Below, in pieces: positions 34,516 to 43,774 of a stretch of DNA of 64,000 bases. The notes under the pieces were generated by a model. That model did no database searches and was not told the origin of the DNA. It saw only the letters and a list, made by a program, of their open reading frames with translations. Source of the stretch: Hyphomonadaceae bacterium (GTDB lineage Bacteria; Pseudomonadota; Alphaproteobacteria; Caulobacterales; Aquidulcibacteraceae); NCBI GenBank assembly GCA_019636095.1, contig JAHBYF010000009.1:1-64000 (forward strand), in the 5' to 3' direction. Positions within the stretch are counted from its first letter, which is position 1; the number at the start of each line of letters is the position of its first letter. The position numbers and the translations under genes are program-made.

Positions 34516-36510
34516 TCAAATCCCTTTCGAGCGCGGCGGCTCGGTTTTTCGCGAGCCATCGGGATTGCGAAAGCTGGCGAGAGCCAGATCGGAGATCTTC
34601 GGCCCCGCTTCGGCGGGCGCCGGTGGCGGCGCGGTCGGCGGCGTGGGCGGCGCAACCTTCGCTTCATCCGCTTCGAACAAGTCGGTTTGCGCGCGGGGCG
34701 GCGTTGACGGCTCTTGCCGCTTCGCTGGCGTCACCGGCTTTTTCTCCTTCACCAGGCGGCCGAGAGCGTGCACGTCGCGCCACTCACTGTCATGTACGAG
34801 CACGGCGAGGCTGGGCGCGGCGGGGCGGAGGCGCTCTGCAAATATCCGCTCCTGATCGAAGGCCAGTTTCTTCGAGCGGATGGGCTTGCAGCCAGAAACG
34901 AAAATGAGCTGTTGGTCGTGAGGAAGACCGCGCACGTCTCCAGGCAGCAGCAATGGCCGGCGCTCTTCCCGATAGGTGATGGCGCCTTTCTGCGGACCTA
35001 GGATTGAGCGCGGCCGATGTTCGCTTTCCTGCGGACGCATCTCCCAGACTTCGCCGCCCATTTCCGCAATGTGTTTTGCGGTTTCTGGATCGGCTGCAGC
35101 GAATGAGGTCACGCAATGACAATTGTCGAGGATGACGTTGTCGCGACCGTAGGCTTTGATCACGTGATTGAGCGACTGGCACACGAGGAAGGCTTTGAGG
35201 CCATAGCCGGCCATGGCGCCCATCATCTTCTCGAAGAAGTCGAGGCGGCCGAGTTGAGGAAACTCGTCGAGCATCAGCAGCAGGCGGTGACGCTTCTCGC
35301 GGCCATGGCCATCGCGGGTCTGGTCTTCCATCAAAGTGCGCGCGACCTGACCGATGAAGAGACGCATCAGCGGCATGAGGCGGGGGCCATCTGATGGCGG
35401 CGGCTGGAGGTAAAGTGTGACCGGCCGCTCCGCGCACATGAGATCGCCAATGCGGAAGTCCGAGCGGCTGGTTTTCTCGACCACAACCGGATCGGCGAAG
35501 ATGCCGAAAAAGGATTCCGCGGTTGCCTTGATGCCAGAGCGAAGACGCTCCTCGCCGGTAAAATATGAGGTGGAGGCGTGCAGAACTTCAGGGTGCACCT
35601 CTGGCATGTTGGTGCGCGGATTAAGGCGATGAAGCGTCGAGCGCATCTCGTCGGCGGCGCGGTCGAGGTCGGCGAGCTTTTCGCGTACGGCCGCAAGCGT
35701 TTTGCGCTCCACCGGCTCAGTGTAGAGCACGTGCAAGATGACGCCGGTTAGAATGTTCTTGGCGCTGTCATTCCAAAACCGCTCGCCGCCGCGGGTTTGC
35801 CCGTGTGGATCGACGATGATGTCGACCACGTTCTGGACATCGCGAACTTCGTTTTCGCCTTTGCGAATTTCGAGGAGCGGATTGAAGCAATTGGATGAGC
35901 TCTGGGTCGGCGCAAAGCGCAAGACTGGTCCCAACAGCGCGCGATACCCAGACGCGCCCGGAAACCCGTGCCGGGGGTCGCCGTGATCGAGTTCTCCTTT
36001 AACGTCGAGCACGATTGCCGATCCGCTCCATGACAGAAGCGTCGGCACGATGTGACCACGGCCTTTGCCCGAACGCGAAGCGCCGATCAGAATCTGATGG
36101 CCCGGCCCGTCATAAGCCAGGATTTCATTTTGAAACCTGCCGAGGATAACGCCCTGCTCTGCAAAGAGCCCGGCCGACTCTATGTCGGCAAAGTTTGCCC
36201 AAGCGTCCTTGCCGAACGGTTTGAGCTGAAGCCGTTGTCGTAACCCGAGCGCCGCGACAAGAATGCTCGCCGCGAAGCCGGCAAGGACGACAAGACGTGC
36301 GACCGCGAATGGCTTGGGAAACCGATCTGACCAGCGCTCAGTCCATTCGAAGACCGCCCAAGGTGCATAGAGAGCGCCAGCTTCCGTTCTCATCCACGGT
36401 CCACCCAGCGCCGGCTGATACGCGAAAACCTGCGCCAGATATTGCGTGGCGGCCCCTGCTCCGATCAGCGCGATCAAAAGTGAAACGGCAATGGTGATTG
36501 CGCTGCGCAT
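34516..36510 (-). CDS. traG: Type IV coupling protein TraG (VirD4-like)
   Basis: 664 residues. Two N-terminal spans (IAVSLLIALIGAGAATQYL; VARLVVLAGFAASILVAALG), then the ATPase: Walker A ILIGASRSGKGRGHIVPTLL, AIVLDVKGELDHG and Walker B LLLMLDEFPQLGRLDFFEKM, and the VCQSLNHVIKAYG motif. It delivers the relaxase-DNA complex to the channel. The C-terminal ~100 residues are Pro/Ala-rich. It heads the operon. The 213 nt upstream contain a TGGGCC-GAAG-GGCCCA hairpin (36567-36582) and presumably the operon promoter. Confidence 0.94.
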   Translation of the reverse strand: MRSAITIAVSLLIALIGAGAATQYLAQVFAYQPALGGPWMRTEAGALYAPWAVFEWTERWSDRFPKPFAVARLVVLAGFAASILVAALGLRQRLQLKPFGKDAWANFADIESAGLFAEQGVILGRFQNEILAYDGPGHQILIGASRSGKGRGHIVPTLLSWSGSAIVLDVKGELDHGDPRHGFPGASGYRALLGPVLRFAPTQSSSNCFNPLLEIRKGENEVRDVQNVVDIIVDPHGQTRGGERFWNDSAKNILTGVILHVLYTEPVERKTLAAVREKLADLDRAADEMRSTLHRLNPRTNMPEVHPEVLHASTSYFTGEERLRSGIKATAESFFGIFADPVVVEKTSRSDFRIGDLMCAERPVTLYLQPPPSDGPRLMPLMRLFIGQVARTLMEDQTRDGHGREKRHRLLLMLDEFPQLGRLDFFEKMMGAMAGYGLKAFLVCQSLNHVIKAYGRDNVILDNCHCVTSFAAADPETAKHIAEMGGEVWEMRPQESEHRPRSILGPQKGAITYREERRPLLLPGDVRGLPHDQQLIFVSGCKPIRSKKLAFDQERIFAERLRPAAPSLAVLVHDSEWRDVHALGRLVKEKKPVTPAKRQEPSTPPRAQTDLFEADEAKVAPPTPPTAPPPAPAEAGPKISDLALASFRNPDGSRKTEPPRSKGI

Positions 36511-36723
36511 GTCCGCTCGCGTTTGGCGTCGCTAGCCATCTTGAGCCCTGGGACGCGCAGCGTCATTGGGCCGAAGGGCCCATTGCCAAGAGTTTGTTTC
36601 CCTAGCTACGGGAATTCCGCGAAACGCTTGATCTCCTCACGGCCCGCGTGCTGACTTTCGTCAGGGGACGTGCTCGCATCTTTCAGTTTGATAGGGTGGC
36701 GTGAGTAAATAGGCTTCGACCCG

Positions 36724-37083
36724 ATGAAACACGCAACACAGTCCGGAACCGACACGCTCGGTGATGTGGCGCGCCTCTGCGAGGAGCATTTCAGAACACA
36801 CGGCCTAAATATCTTCGCCCGGGTGCGGGAGTCAGATCGAGCTATGGACCTAGCGCTCAGTTCGACCGCTGGGGATGCTCTAACCGTTGTACGCTGCGTC
36901 GTGCGGATTGAACCCGCCGATTATCGCGCTCTGCGGACGATGCTCATCCAAGGGGACTTCAACGGCACCGCTCTGGTCTACACGGCGGAAGAACAGCCAC
37001 ACCTTTCAAGTGAAGTGCCATCCTATCCTCTGGTTCGGGTCGATGAACTTGCCGCTTTCCTCTCCAGGGACGGCGCCAAATAA
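36724..37083 (+). CDS. Small restriction-endonuclease-fold-like protein, probably inactive
   Basis: 119 residues. DRAMDLALSSTAGDALTVVRCVV followed by GTALVYTAEEQ and PLVRVDELAAFL recalls the core of Mrr-type PD-(D/E)XK domains. Where active Mrr proteins have a Gln/Glu-x-Lys, this one has VRCVV, so the catalytic lysine is missing. It may be a DNA-binding or regulatory relic of that fold. It is divergent from traG. The assignment is tentative. Confidence 0.5.
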   Translation: MKHATQSGTDTLGDVARLCEEHFRTHGLNIFARVRESDRAMDLALSSTAGDALTVVRCVVRIEPADYRALRTMLIQGDFNGTALVYTAEEQPHLSSEVPSYPLVRVDELAAFLSRDGAK

Positions 37084-37169
37084 TCAACGCGCTCCAGTTG
37101 GCCATCCTCTTTCAAGGAGGCACTCGCGGCTAACTCACACCACTGCCTCATGCGCGCACGGGCAGCCGT

Positions 37170-37415
37170 CTAGCGCTTCAAACGTACACCTGCGCCACCG
37201 TCTTTGTTCGACTTAGGCTCGAGAAAAATCACGCCCGCACCTTCCAGTGCTCGGCGAACGGCTTCCACATTCGCCTCCGTACTACCCGATGGGCCGCGCG
37301 TGCCCTCCATCCGCCGTATCGTGAGAACAGACAATTTCGTTTTTTCGGCAAGCTTCGCCTGACTCCAATCGACCAGCGCGCGTGCCGCCCGAAGTTGACC
37401 TGCCGTAAGTTCCAT
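37170..37415 (-). CDS. XRE-family helix-turn-helix regulator
   Basis: 81 residues. LTAGQLRAARALVDWSQAKLAEKTKLSVLTIRRMEGTRGPSGSTE in pieces gives an XRE HTH, then VEAVRRALEGAGVIFLEPKSN and GAGVRLKR. This is a common alphaproteobacterial single-domain regulator type, often on mobile elements. It is divergent from the twin-arginine paralogue pair across 83 nt and could control them. Confidence 0.85.
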   Translation of the reverse strand: MELTAGQLRAARALVDWSQAKLAEKTKLSVLTIRRMEGTRGPSGSTEANVEAVRRALEGAGVIFLEPKSNKDGGAGVRLKR

Positions 37416-37498
37416 TTTCGCACTTATGTTCTATTTACGTTGACGCCAACTCGGCCGCCTGTTAGCTTTTCGATCATTATAGATGAAAAGGGTTAGCA

Positions 37499-37981
37499 AT
37501 GTCCCGACGACCGCCTCCAGCGGCGAACGAGAGCGCGCGCCCGGACCCCAGCCGCCGACTAATCTTAAGCGCTGCCGCGTCGCCGCTCCTCCCTGGCGCC
37601 GCGCTCGCTGCCGACCCTGCCGCTGAGGCGTGCCAAGCTTGGCTCGCGCGCAACGCTGAACATGAGCGTCTTGCGGTTCAATGGAGCCGGCTGGAGGCCC
37701 GCCTACACCGCGAGCACAACTGGATGAGACTAACGCGCGCTCAGCGTCGGCGTTTTCCTGAAAGCCGTGAGTTGGACGATCTCGACGATCGCATTGAGGT
37801 GCTTAGCGACGAAAACGGCGCCGTGCTCAAGGCGCTTCCAGCTATCGTCGCCGCGTCGCCGATTGGCATTTGCGGCAAGCTCACCATCGCCGTTAAGGAG
37901 ACGAAGAACGACTGTGAGAATGTGCATAGACTGATCTTGAGCATCCTGCGCGACTATCGCGCACTGCATGGGGACGCGTGA
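37499..37981 (+). CDS. Hypothetical protein with twin-arginine-like N-terminus, paralogue A
   Basis: 160 residues. SRRLILSAAASPLLPGAALAAD looks like a Tat-type or general signal. The mature part contains WLARNAEHERLAVQWSRLE, LTRAQRRRFPES, a DDLDDRIEVL helix and KLTIAVKETKND. The neighbouring gene has the same layout, so this is a tandem duplicate. No characterised family is recognised. It probably acts in the periplasm if the signal is functional. Confidence 0.6.
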   Translation: MSRRPPPAANESARPDPSRRLILSAAASPLLPGAALAADPAAEACQAWLARNAEHERLAVQWSRLEARLHREHNWMRLTRAQRRRFPESRELDDLDDRIEVLSDENGAVLKALPAIVAASPIGICGKLTIAVKETKNDCENVHRLILSILRDYRALHGDA

Positions 37982-37985
37982 GGCC

Positions 37986-38447
37986 ATGCCCCGCGCCTCC
38001 CGCCGTAACGTGATCGCCGCGATCGGCGCAGCGCCCCTCATGGCGCAAGGCGACTTTGCCAAAGCCGCTCTGGCTGATCCGGTCCTTGTCCTTTGCGCCC
38101 ATTACGGCGACCTGCTGCGCCGCCGCGAGTCGCTTATCGGCGCTTGGAGCGACCACGAAGCCTGGCTCGCTGACAATCGTGACTGGTTCACGCTGAGCCG
38201 CGCGCAGCAGCGCGCCGTCCCCGAGGGCAGATTGCTGCATTCCATCGATGACGAGCTCGATGCTTGCATGGGCGAGTGCGTCCGAGTGATGCGTCGCTTA
38301 CGCGCCGTGCCCGCCCGCACCATCCCCGGCGCCGTTGCTAAGCTCAGCATCGTCGCAGAATTCATCGAGCCCGGCGATTATCCGGCGGCGCACCGTGTGC
38401 TGCTGAGCGCCATCGCCGATTTGAACGGGATCGAACGTAAGGGCTAA
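37986..38447 (+). CDS. Hypothetical protein with twin-arginine-like N-terminus, paralogue B
   Basis: 153 residues from ATG 37986 (an earlier in-frame ATG at 37968 would overlap paralogue A). SRRNVIAAIGAAPLMAQGD resembles a signal. Matching paralogue A are W.DHEAWLADNRDWFTLSRAQ, QRAVPEGRLL, the DDELD helix, GAVAKLSIVAEFIE and AAHRVLLSAIADLNG. The two are clearly divergent copies of one unknown family, presumably co-transcribed. Confidence 0.6.
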   Translation: MPRASRRNVIAAIGAAPLMAQGDFAKAALADPVLVLCAHYGDLLRRRESLIGAWSDHEAWLADNRDWFTLSRAQQRAVPEGRLLHSIDDELDACMGECVRVMRRLRAVPARTIPGAVAKLSIVAEFIEPGDYPAAHRVLLSAIADLNGIERKG

Positions 38448-38649
38448 GAGTTCCCTTGCCGCCCTCCAACAAGCAGGTGCTTGCCGTGGCGCTGAATGTA
38501 TCGAACCTTTGCTCTTTGCGATCTGCGCCCTCGACGAATGACGTCGCGCTTGCACCGCCGGCCCGACCTAGCGCGCGACGCCCCGTATCCAGCGCGTTCA
38601 AGCAGACAAAGGCGTGACGCGCGAGCGTCGCTGAACTAAACGCATCTTT

Positions 38650-39711
38650 GTGTCGAAAGTCGTCCCTCTAACCGGCGCCTTCTATGGCTTGGCCTCAGCC
38701 GTCCTCTTCGGCGCAAGCACGCCTTTGGCCAAGCTTTTGCTAGGCGCCGTCGATCCATGGCTGCTGGCGGGATTGCTCTATCTTGGTTCGGGGCTAGGGC
38801 TCTATGCCTATCGAATCGTCGCCGGAGCTTCGGGGAAGCATCGAGCGGAGGCGTCCCTAAGGAGAGCTGACCTGCTCTGGCTTGCCGCTGCCATTCTCGT
38901 GGGCGGCGTGGCGGGGCCCGTTCTCTTGATGATCGGCCTCTCTTCAACCTCGGCCTCTTCCGCGTCGCTCCTTCTCAATCTCGAAGGGCTCGCGACCATG
39001 GCTATTGCGTGGGGCGTTTACCGTGAGAACGCCGACCGGCGCATCGTCGTCGGCGCGCTCGCAATTCTTGCGGGTGCAGTGGTAATCTCGTGGCACGGCG
39101 GCGCCTCGGGGATTGGAATAGGCGCGCTTGCAATTGCGGCAGCGTGTCTTGCCTGGGGCATCGACAACAATCTCACACGCAAAGTCTCAAACGCCGATCC
39201 GGTTCAGATAGCGGCGCTCAAGGGCCTCGTCGCCGGCGCAACCAATCTCGTGTTGGCACTCGCGATGGGCGGCGATTTCCCTTCGTGGACGATTGCCGCC
39301 GCAGCTGGCGTTGTCGGGCTGCTGGGCTATGGCGTGAGCTTAGTTTTGTTCGTACTGGCGCTTCGCCATGTGGGCGCGGCGCGCACAGGCGCCTACTTCT
39401 CCATCGCGCCTTTCGTGGGCGCACTTCTATCGATCGCGCTCTTTCGCGATCCCATCACCCTGCAACTCGGCTTTGCCGCCCTGCTCATGGGATTTGGCAT
39501 TTATCTCCACATCAGCGAACGCCACGAACACACCCACGTCCATGAACCGCTGGAACACGACCATGCCCATGTACATGATGCGCATCACCGTCACGAACAC
39601 GATGAAACCGATCCGTCGGGCGAACCGCACTCTCACCGTCATCGCCATGCACGCTTAGTGCACACCCACCCGCACTTTCCCGACTTGCATCATGCGCACG
39701 AGCACGAGTAA
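38650..39711 (+). CDS. DMT-superfamily (EamA) transporter with long histidine-rich tail
   Basis: 353 residues. Ten predicted spans in two EamA repeats: FYGLASAVLFGASTPLAKLLL, LLWLAAAILVGGVAGPVLLM, and the second repeat GIGALAIAAACLAWGIDNNL to LLSIALFRDPITLQLGFAALL. The last ~65 residues are extraordinarily His-rich (about 24 His, e.g. EHDHAHVHDAHHRHEHDE). That tail suggests binding or export of a transition metal such as Ni, Co or Zn; this is inferred. Starts at GTG 38650 without a clear Shine-Dalgarno. Confidence 0.85.
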   Translation: MSKVVPLTGAFYGLASAVLFGASTPLAKLLLGAVDPWLLAGLLYLGSGLGLYAYRIVAGASGKHRAEASLRRADLLWLAAAILVGGVAGPVLLMIGLSSTSASSASLLLNLEGLATMAIAWGVYRENADRRIVVGALAILAGAVVISWHGGASGIGIGALAIAAACLAWGIDNNLTRKVSNADPVQIAALKGLVAGATNLVLALAMGGDFPSWTIAAAAGVVGLLGYGVSLVLFVLALRHVGAARTGAYFSIAPFVGALLSIALFRDPITLQLGFAALLMGFGIYLHISERHEHTHVHEPLEHDHAHVHDAHHRHEHDETDPSGEPHSHRHRHARLVHTHPHFPDLHHAHEHE

Positions 39712-39729
39712 CGACGCGCTCCGCACGTG

Positions 39730-40665
39730 ATGTCCAACGCCCTCAAACACCTCCCGGATCATTTGGCCCGCGGCGCCGTCCTCCTGGCGCTCGCCGCATG
39801 GGGCGGCGCGTTCTCGCCGCTCCTCGATGGCCTCAACCACTTCGCGCCGATCTGGCTGCTGGCAAGTCTTGGCGCGGGGCTCGCATGTTTCCTGATCGGC
39901 GCGCGTGGATGGGCCGCTTATTGTCTCCTCGCCGCCTTGGCGCATGGGGCGATCATGGCGCCTGAATTCCTGCGCCCGACGTCTCCTCGGGCAACAGGGG
40001 CAAGCGAACGTACAATTCGCGTGGTCTGGCTTAACACCTGGATGGGCTCGCGCCCGACCGAAGAGGTCTTGCACTATCTCGCAACCAGCGGCGCCGATTT
40101 CGTGCTGGTGTCGGAGTTGCACGACGAAGGCCAGGAAGGTTTCCGGCGTTTGCGCGAGGCTTATCCCACCATGATCCGCTGTGAGGGCGGCCATGAGTGC
40201 AACACCATGGTTTTCGCCAAGCGTCCGGCGCTAGATCAAGAAACCAATCCAGGCCTCCGCGCCAGCGTCGGCGAGTTCGACGTAGACGGCGCGCGCCTTC
40301 GCCTCATCGCAGCGCACTTGGCGCGGCCTAATCCGCCGGCGGGACAGCAGCGCGAGTTCCAAGCATTGGCTGAGACGATAGGCGACGCGCCGGAAGACGT
40401 CATCCTCGCGGGGGACTTCAATTCGACGCCTTGGTCGTTCGCGCTTAGACGGTTCGACGAAGCGAGCGGACTGGAGCGCCACACCCGAGCTCTCCCGACC
40501 TGGCCAGCTCAAGCGTGGACGCGTTTGAGGCTGCCTGCCATCGCCCCATTCTTGCCGATCGATCACGTCTATTCAGGGTCCCGCTGGCGGCTCGTGTCAC
40601 TCCGGCGAGGACCACGCACATCTTCTGACCATTATCCGATAGAGGCAACTTTCGTCGCCGGTTGA
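39730..40665 (+). CDS. Endonuclease/exonuclease/phosphatase-family protein with membrane N-terminus
   Basis: 311 residues. Three N-terminal spans (GAVLLALAAWGGAF; PIWLLASLGAGLACFLIGA; AAYCLLAALAHGAIM) precede an EEP domain: VVWLNTWMGS, VLVSELHDEG, LIAAHLARPN, the catalytic VILAGDFNSTPWS, then PIDHVYSG and the terminal SSDHYPIEATF. The fold is Mg2+-dependent phosphodiesterase or phosphatase with the active site probably facing the periplasm. 18 nt after the transporter gene, so likely the same transcript. The substrate is unknown. Confidence 0.88.
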   Translation: MSNALKHLPDHLARGAVLLALAAWGGAFSPLLDGLNHFAPIWLLASLGAGLACFLIGARGWAAYCLLAALAHGAIMAPEFLRPTSPRATGASERTIRVVWLNTWMGSRPTEEVLHYLATSGADFVLVSELHDEGQEGFRRLREAYPTMIRCEGGHECNTMVFAKRPALDQETNPGLRASVGEFDVDGARLRLIAAHLARPNPPAGQQREFQALAETIGDAPEDVILAGDFNSTPWSFALRRFDEASGLERHTRALPTWPAQAWTRLRLPAIAPFLPIDHVYSGSRWRLVSLRRGPRTSSDHYPIEATFVAG

Positions 40666-40757
40666 GATTGCGTCGACGACGCGATCAAATCCGTGTGCAG
40701 GAATGGAACGCGCCGAACGCCGAAGCGGCTCAGCACGGGCACGGTCAACGACGCAGA

Positions 40758-41978
40758 CTAAACGAGGCGACGTAGTTCAGCCGCTAAATCGTCGCGCTCC
40801 CAGCTGAACCCGCCTTCATTGTCAGGTTGGCGGCCAAAGTGGCCGTAGGCGGCTGTTCGGGCGTAGATCGGATTGTTGAGCTTCAGATGGTTGCGGATCG
40901 CGCGCGGCGTCGCGCCGCCGATCATTTCCGGCAGCTTGGCTTCGAGGATCGCGGGATCGATCGTGTCGGCGCCATGGAGGTCGACGTAGAAGCTCGTCGG
41001 CACTGCAACGCCGATGGCGTAGCTGATCTGGATCGTGCAGCGCTCAGCGAGGCCAGCAGCGACAACGTTTTTTGCGAGATAGCGGCAGGCGTACGCAGCT
41101 GAACGGTCAACCTTCGTCGGGTCCTTGCCCGAGAACGCGCCGCCGCCGTGCGGGGCTGCGCCGCCGTAGGTGTCGACGATGATCTTGCGGCCGGTGAGAC
41201 CGCTATCGCCGTCCGGGCCGCCGATCTCGAACTTGCCGGTCGGGTTGATGTGCCACTTCGTGCGCTTGGTGATCAGCCCTTCGGGGAAGACCGACGCCGC
41301 GATCGGCTTCACGATTTCCGCGAAGCGTGACTGGCTGTAATTCTTATCGCCCAGCTTCTTCGCATGCTGGTGGCTGACGACGATGGCGACAACTTCAACC
41401 GGCTTGCCGTTTTCGTAGCGCAACGTGACCTGGCTCTTGGCGTCCGGCTCAAGCTCGGGACGCTCGCCTGAGTGGCGCACTTCGGCGAGGCGCTTCAGGA
41501 TGTTGTGCGAGTATTGCAGCGTCGCCGGCATCATCTCCCGCGTTTCGTTGCAGGCGTAGCCGAACATGATGCCTTGGTCGCCGGCGCCTTCGTCCTTCTT
41601 CGCGGACGAGTCGACGCCTTGAGCGATGTGCGCGGATTGGCCGTGCAGGTAGCAAGCGTACTTCGCCTTCTCCCAATGGAAGCCCTTCTGCGCATAGCCG
41701 ATGTCCTTCACGGCGGCGCGGACCTTCGGTTGCAGCGAGGCGATGATGTCTTTGGTGAAGGCCTTGTTCTGCGCCTTGTCGTTGCCCGGCTTCCCTGCAC
41801 GGACTTCCCCGGCGAGGATGATGCGATTGGTCGTCACCATGGTCTCGCAGGCGACGCGGGCTTCGGGGTCTGCGGCGATGAACGCATCCACCACGGTGTC
41901 AGAGATGCGGTCGGCGACCTTATCTGGATGGCCTTCCGAGACGCTTTCGCTGGTGAAGATATAGTTTTCTCGCGTCAT
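40758..41978 (-). CDS. metK: S-adenosylmethionine synthetase
   Basis: Makes SAM from methionine and ATP. 406 residues. Visible: [21 protein letters not shown] at the N-terminus, [48 protein letters not shown] and [19 protein letters not shown]. There is an insertion-rich segment around [17 protein letters not shown], typical of alphaproteobacterial MetK. The 190-nt region upstream holds a folded element (42036-42102). Convergent with the EEP gene. Confidence 0.97.
   Translation of the reverse strand: MTRENYIFTSESVSEGHPDKVADRISDTVVDAFIAADPEARVACETMVTTNRIILAGEVRAGKPGNDKAQNKAFTKDIIASLQPKVRAAVKDIGYAQKGFHWEKAKYACYLHGQSAHIAQGVDSSAKKDEGAGDQGIMFGYACNETREMMPATLQYSHNILKRLAEVRHSGERPELEPDAKSQVTLRYENGKPVEVVAIVVSHQHAKKLGDKNYSQSRFAEIVKPIAASVFPEGLITKRTKWHINPTGKFEIGGPDGDSGLTGRKIIVDTYGGAAPHGGGAFSGKDPTKVDRSAAYACRYLAKNVVAAGLAERCTIQISYAIGVAVPTSFYVDLHGADTIDPAILEAKLPEMIGGATPRAIRNHLKLNNPIYARTAAYGHFGRQPDNEGGFSWERDDLAAELRRLV
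40880..40902. repeat. 23-nt exact direct repeat, copy inside metK
   Basis: GCTTCAGATGGTTGCGGATC followed by GCG, identical to 45914-45936. The copy here lies in the coding region of metK. Confidence 0.8.
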
Positions 41979-42035
41979 GCGTCCTCGGAATATTCTTGGC
42001 AGGGAAAATCGTTCGCAATCTGAACACTGATCCGA

Positions 42036-42102
42036 TCGCCTCCGGTGCCCAGCAGGTTTTGTGCCTGCCCCTGAACAATTCAGCGCTCCTAGGGGGAGGC
42101 GA
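42036..42102 (-). promoter_or_regulatory. Three-way-junction element in the metK leader, candidate riboswitch
   Basis: A perfect 8-bp outer stem (42036-42043 with 42095-42102, GGAGGCGA type) encloses two hairpins: GCAGG-CACAAAA-CCTGC (42052-42068) and CTGAA-TTG-TTCAG (42071-42083). It lies about 60-125 nt upstream of metK. On the metK strand it contains AGGAGCGCTG, reminiscent of SAH riboswitches, but I do not find the expected pseudoknot partner. No known SAM-responsive consensus matches fully. Confidence 0.5.
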
Positions 42103-42173
42103 GATTTGTTTCGAAGCTATCGCTCCAAGTCACCACAGGGGCGCACGCTATTGACCAAATACTTCAGCGCCGC

Positions 42174-43133
42174 TCACTTGCGCGCACGAAGTTCGAGTCC
42201 GTTGCCGCCAACTTGAATGTGAACGTCGGAGAGGTCCGCCTCTTTGGCCCAGCGGAGCATCGTGCCGCGGAATTGCGGCTGATCATACTCCGGCGCCAGC
42301 ATGTCGAAGGTATCGAGGATACTGTATTCGATGAGCTGCTCTTCAGTGAATCCTGGACGCGCCCCGCGATAATCCTTTACTGGGAAAAATAGCTGATTGT
42401 ACGGATGCATCGGCGGCATGATCTTCATATAAGCGGGCACGATCTTGCGGCACCAGTCGAGGAGCTTCTCCTGCTCCATGCGCTTGGTGAACCAGCGAAC
42501 GCGGTAGCGCGAGTGAAAGATCCATTTCCACGCGTCATAGACATCCACGGCAAAATAGCCGCCCGGCTTCACCATTTCGACGAGATTAAAGAACGACTTC
42601 TTTACATCCGGCGTGTGCTGGATGACGCCATAGCAAAAGACCCGATCGAAACATCCTGGTTTGAACGGCATTTCATAGATGCTGGCTTGCGAAACTCTCG
42701 CGCCCTTGCTTGCGAACGCGTCATGGGTGACGTCGGCGGCCACGCTGTAGTCGAAGGAAATGACACGCGCGCCGGTGCCAAGCATAATTTCGGTGAACCG
42801 GCCCGATCCGCAGCCCGCTTCGAGAATCGTCTCGCCATCCATCCTCTCCGGCCATCCGGTGCCCCGAAAAAAGCGGTCTCGTGATTCCGTTGCGCCCGTC
42901 GCGCTATCCACTTGTGTCTTGCGGAACTCAGCCCACTGCCTGCCGAAGTTGCTCGTGTAACCCTCGTCGGGAACGAAGCGCGGGATAACATCGACTTTGA
43001 AATTATGGCCGCGTTTGCACGTCAACGTGCCCCGTAGATCGTCTCCGCCGGCATTGTCAGGCGCGTAGGCGAACGGCTCCCTGCATGTAGGACAACGGTA
43101 GATTTCGAACTCTAACGGCAAAGACCCCACCAC
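42174..43133 (-). CDS. Class I SAM-dependent methyltransferase with N-terminal zinc-ribbon-like lead
   Basis: About 319 residues. The N-terminus has CPTCREPFAYAP and TCKRGHNF, a Trm112-like or zinc-ribbon pattern, then IPRFVPDEGYTSNFGRQWAEF. The methyltransferase core has motif I ILEAGCGSGRFTEIML, VISFDYS, and FDRVFCYGVIQHTPDVKKSF. This layout is common in methyltransferases acting on sugars or lipids in surface-polymer clusters. GTG 43133 with upstream GGGGGA is chosen, but TTG 43145 and GTG 43130 are possible. Substrate unknown. Confidence 0.83.
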   Translation of the reverse strand: MVGSLPLEFEIYRCPTCREPFAYAPDNAGGDDLRGTLTCKRGHNFKVDVIPRFVPDEGYTSNFGRQWAEFRKTQVDSATGATESRDRFFRGTGWPERMDGETILEAGCGSGRFTEIMLGTGARVISFDYSVAADVTHDAFASKGARVSQASIYEMPFKPGCFDRVFCYGVIQHTPDVKKSFFNLVEMVKPGGYFAVDVYDAWKWIFHSRYRVRWFTKRMEQEKLLDWCRKIVPAYMKIMPPMHPYNQLFFPVKDYRGARPGFTEEQLIEYSILDTFDMLAPEYDQPQFRGTMLRWAKEADLSDVHIQVGGNGLELRARK

Positions 43134-43774
43134 ACATTCCCCCAAAAAGCCACGCCGTGACCGGCGATCAACTGCCCGGCCGGCCCGCCGCGACCCCTGC
43201 TGAAACAGGCTGCGATGGTACCTTCGTCTTCCAACTTCACGTCACCGTCATGAACATAACGGCGCCCCCAAATGATGGGAGCAGCGAACGCACTGCCGTC
43301 CGATGACAGCAAACCATCATCGGCCGGCGTTGGAACAACACTGATCGCGCAGCTGCTGCAGATGCCGCCTCCCCCAGGACGACAAGCTTGCCCACGAACG
43401 CGCGCGTAAGCTCTAGGCTTCATACGCACGCGTTTGGCATTTCCCTCATGCTCGCAAAAATGCACGGCAACGAACGCGGTGCGATTTTGGTTAACCGGCC
43501 GCCAGTTGCAGAGTGCATCCTAAGTGAGCGCGCACGGCCTGGCGCCCGTGCGGAGGGAGGGGCTGGGGAAAGTGGCCCAGACTGGCGCGCTCAATCACAA
43601 TACGCATGCGCGCGACAAACCACTCACGATCGATAAGGTCTGAACATCGTTTACTCCGTGCTCCGTCTGCGCCCACTGCATGCGCTGGCGAGAAACGCTC
43701 AAGTCAGCGCATGAGAAATCTTCTCGAGCGTGGCCACGCCCTGCCCAAACCGCCCGATCGCGGCGCGATGGTTT
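43134..43774. other. Long intergenic stretch between the methyltransferase and nuclease genes
   Basis: About 630 nt. A minus-strand frame 43112-43465 gives SVVPTPADDGLLSSDGSAF and FWGNVWWG, which look more protein-like than background, but it overlaps the methyltransferase start and matches no family. I see no RNA gene, repeat or terminator. Confidence 0.4.
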
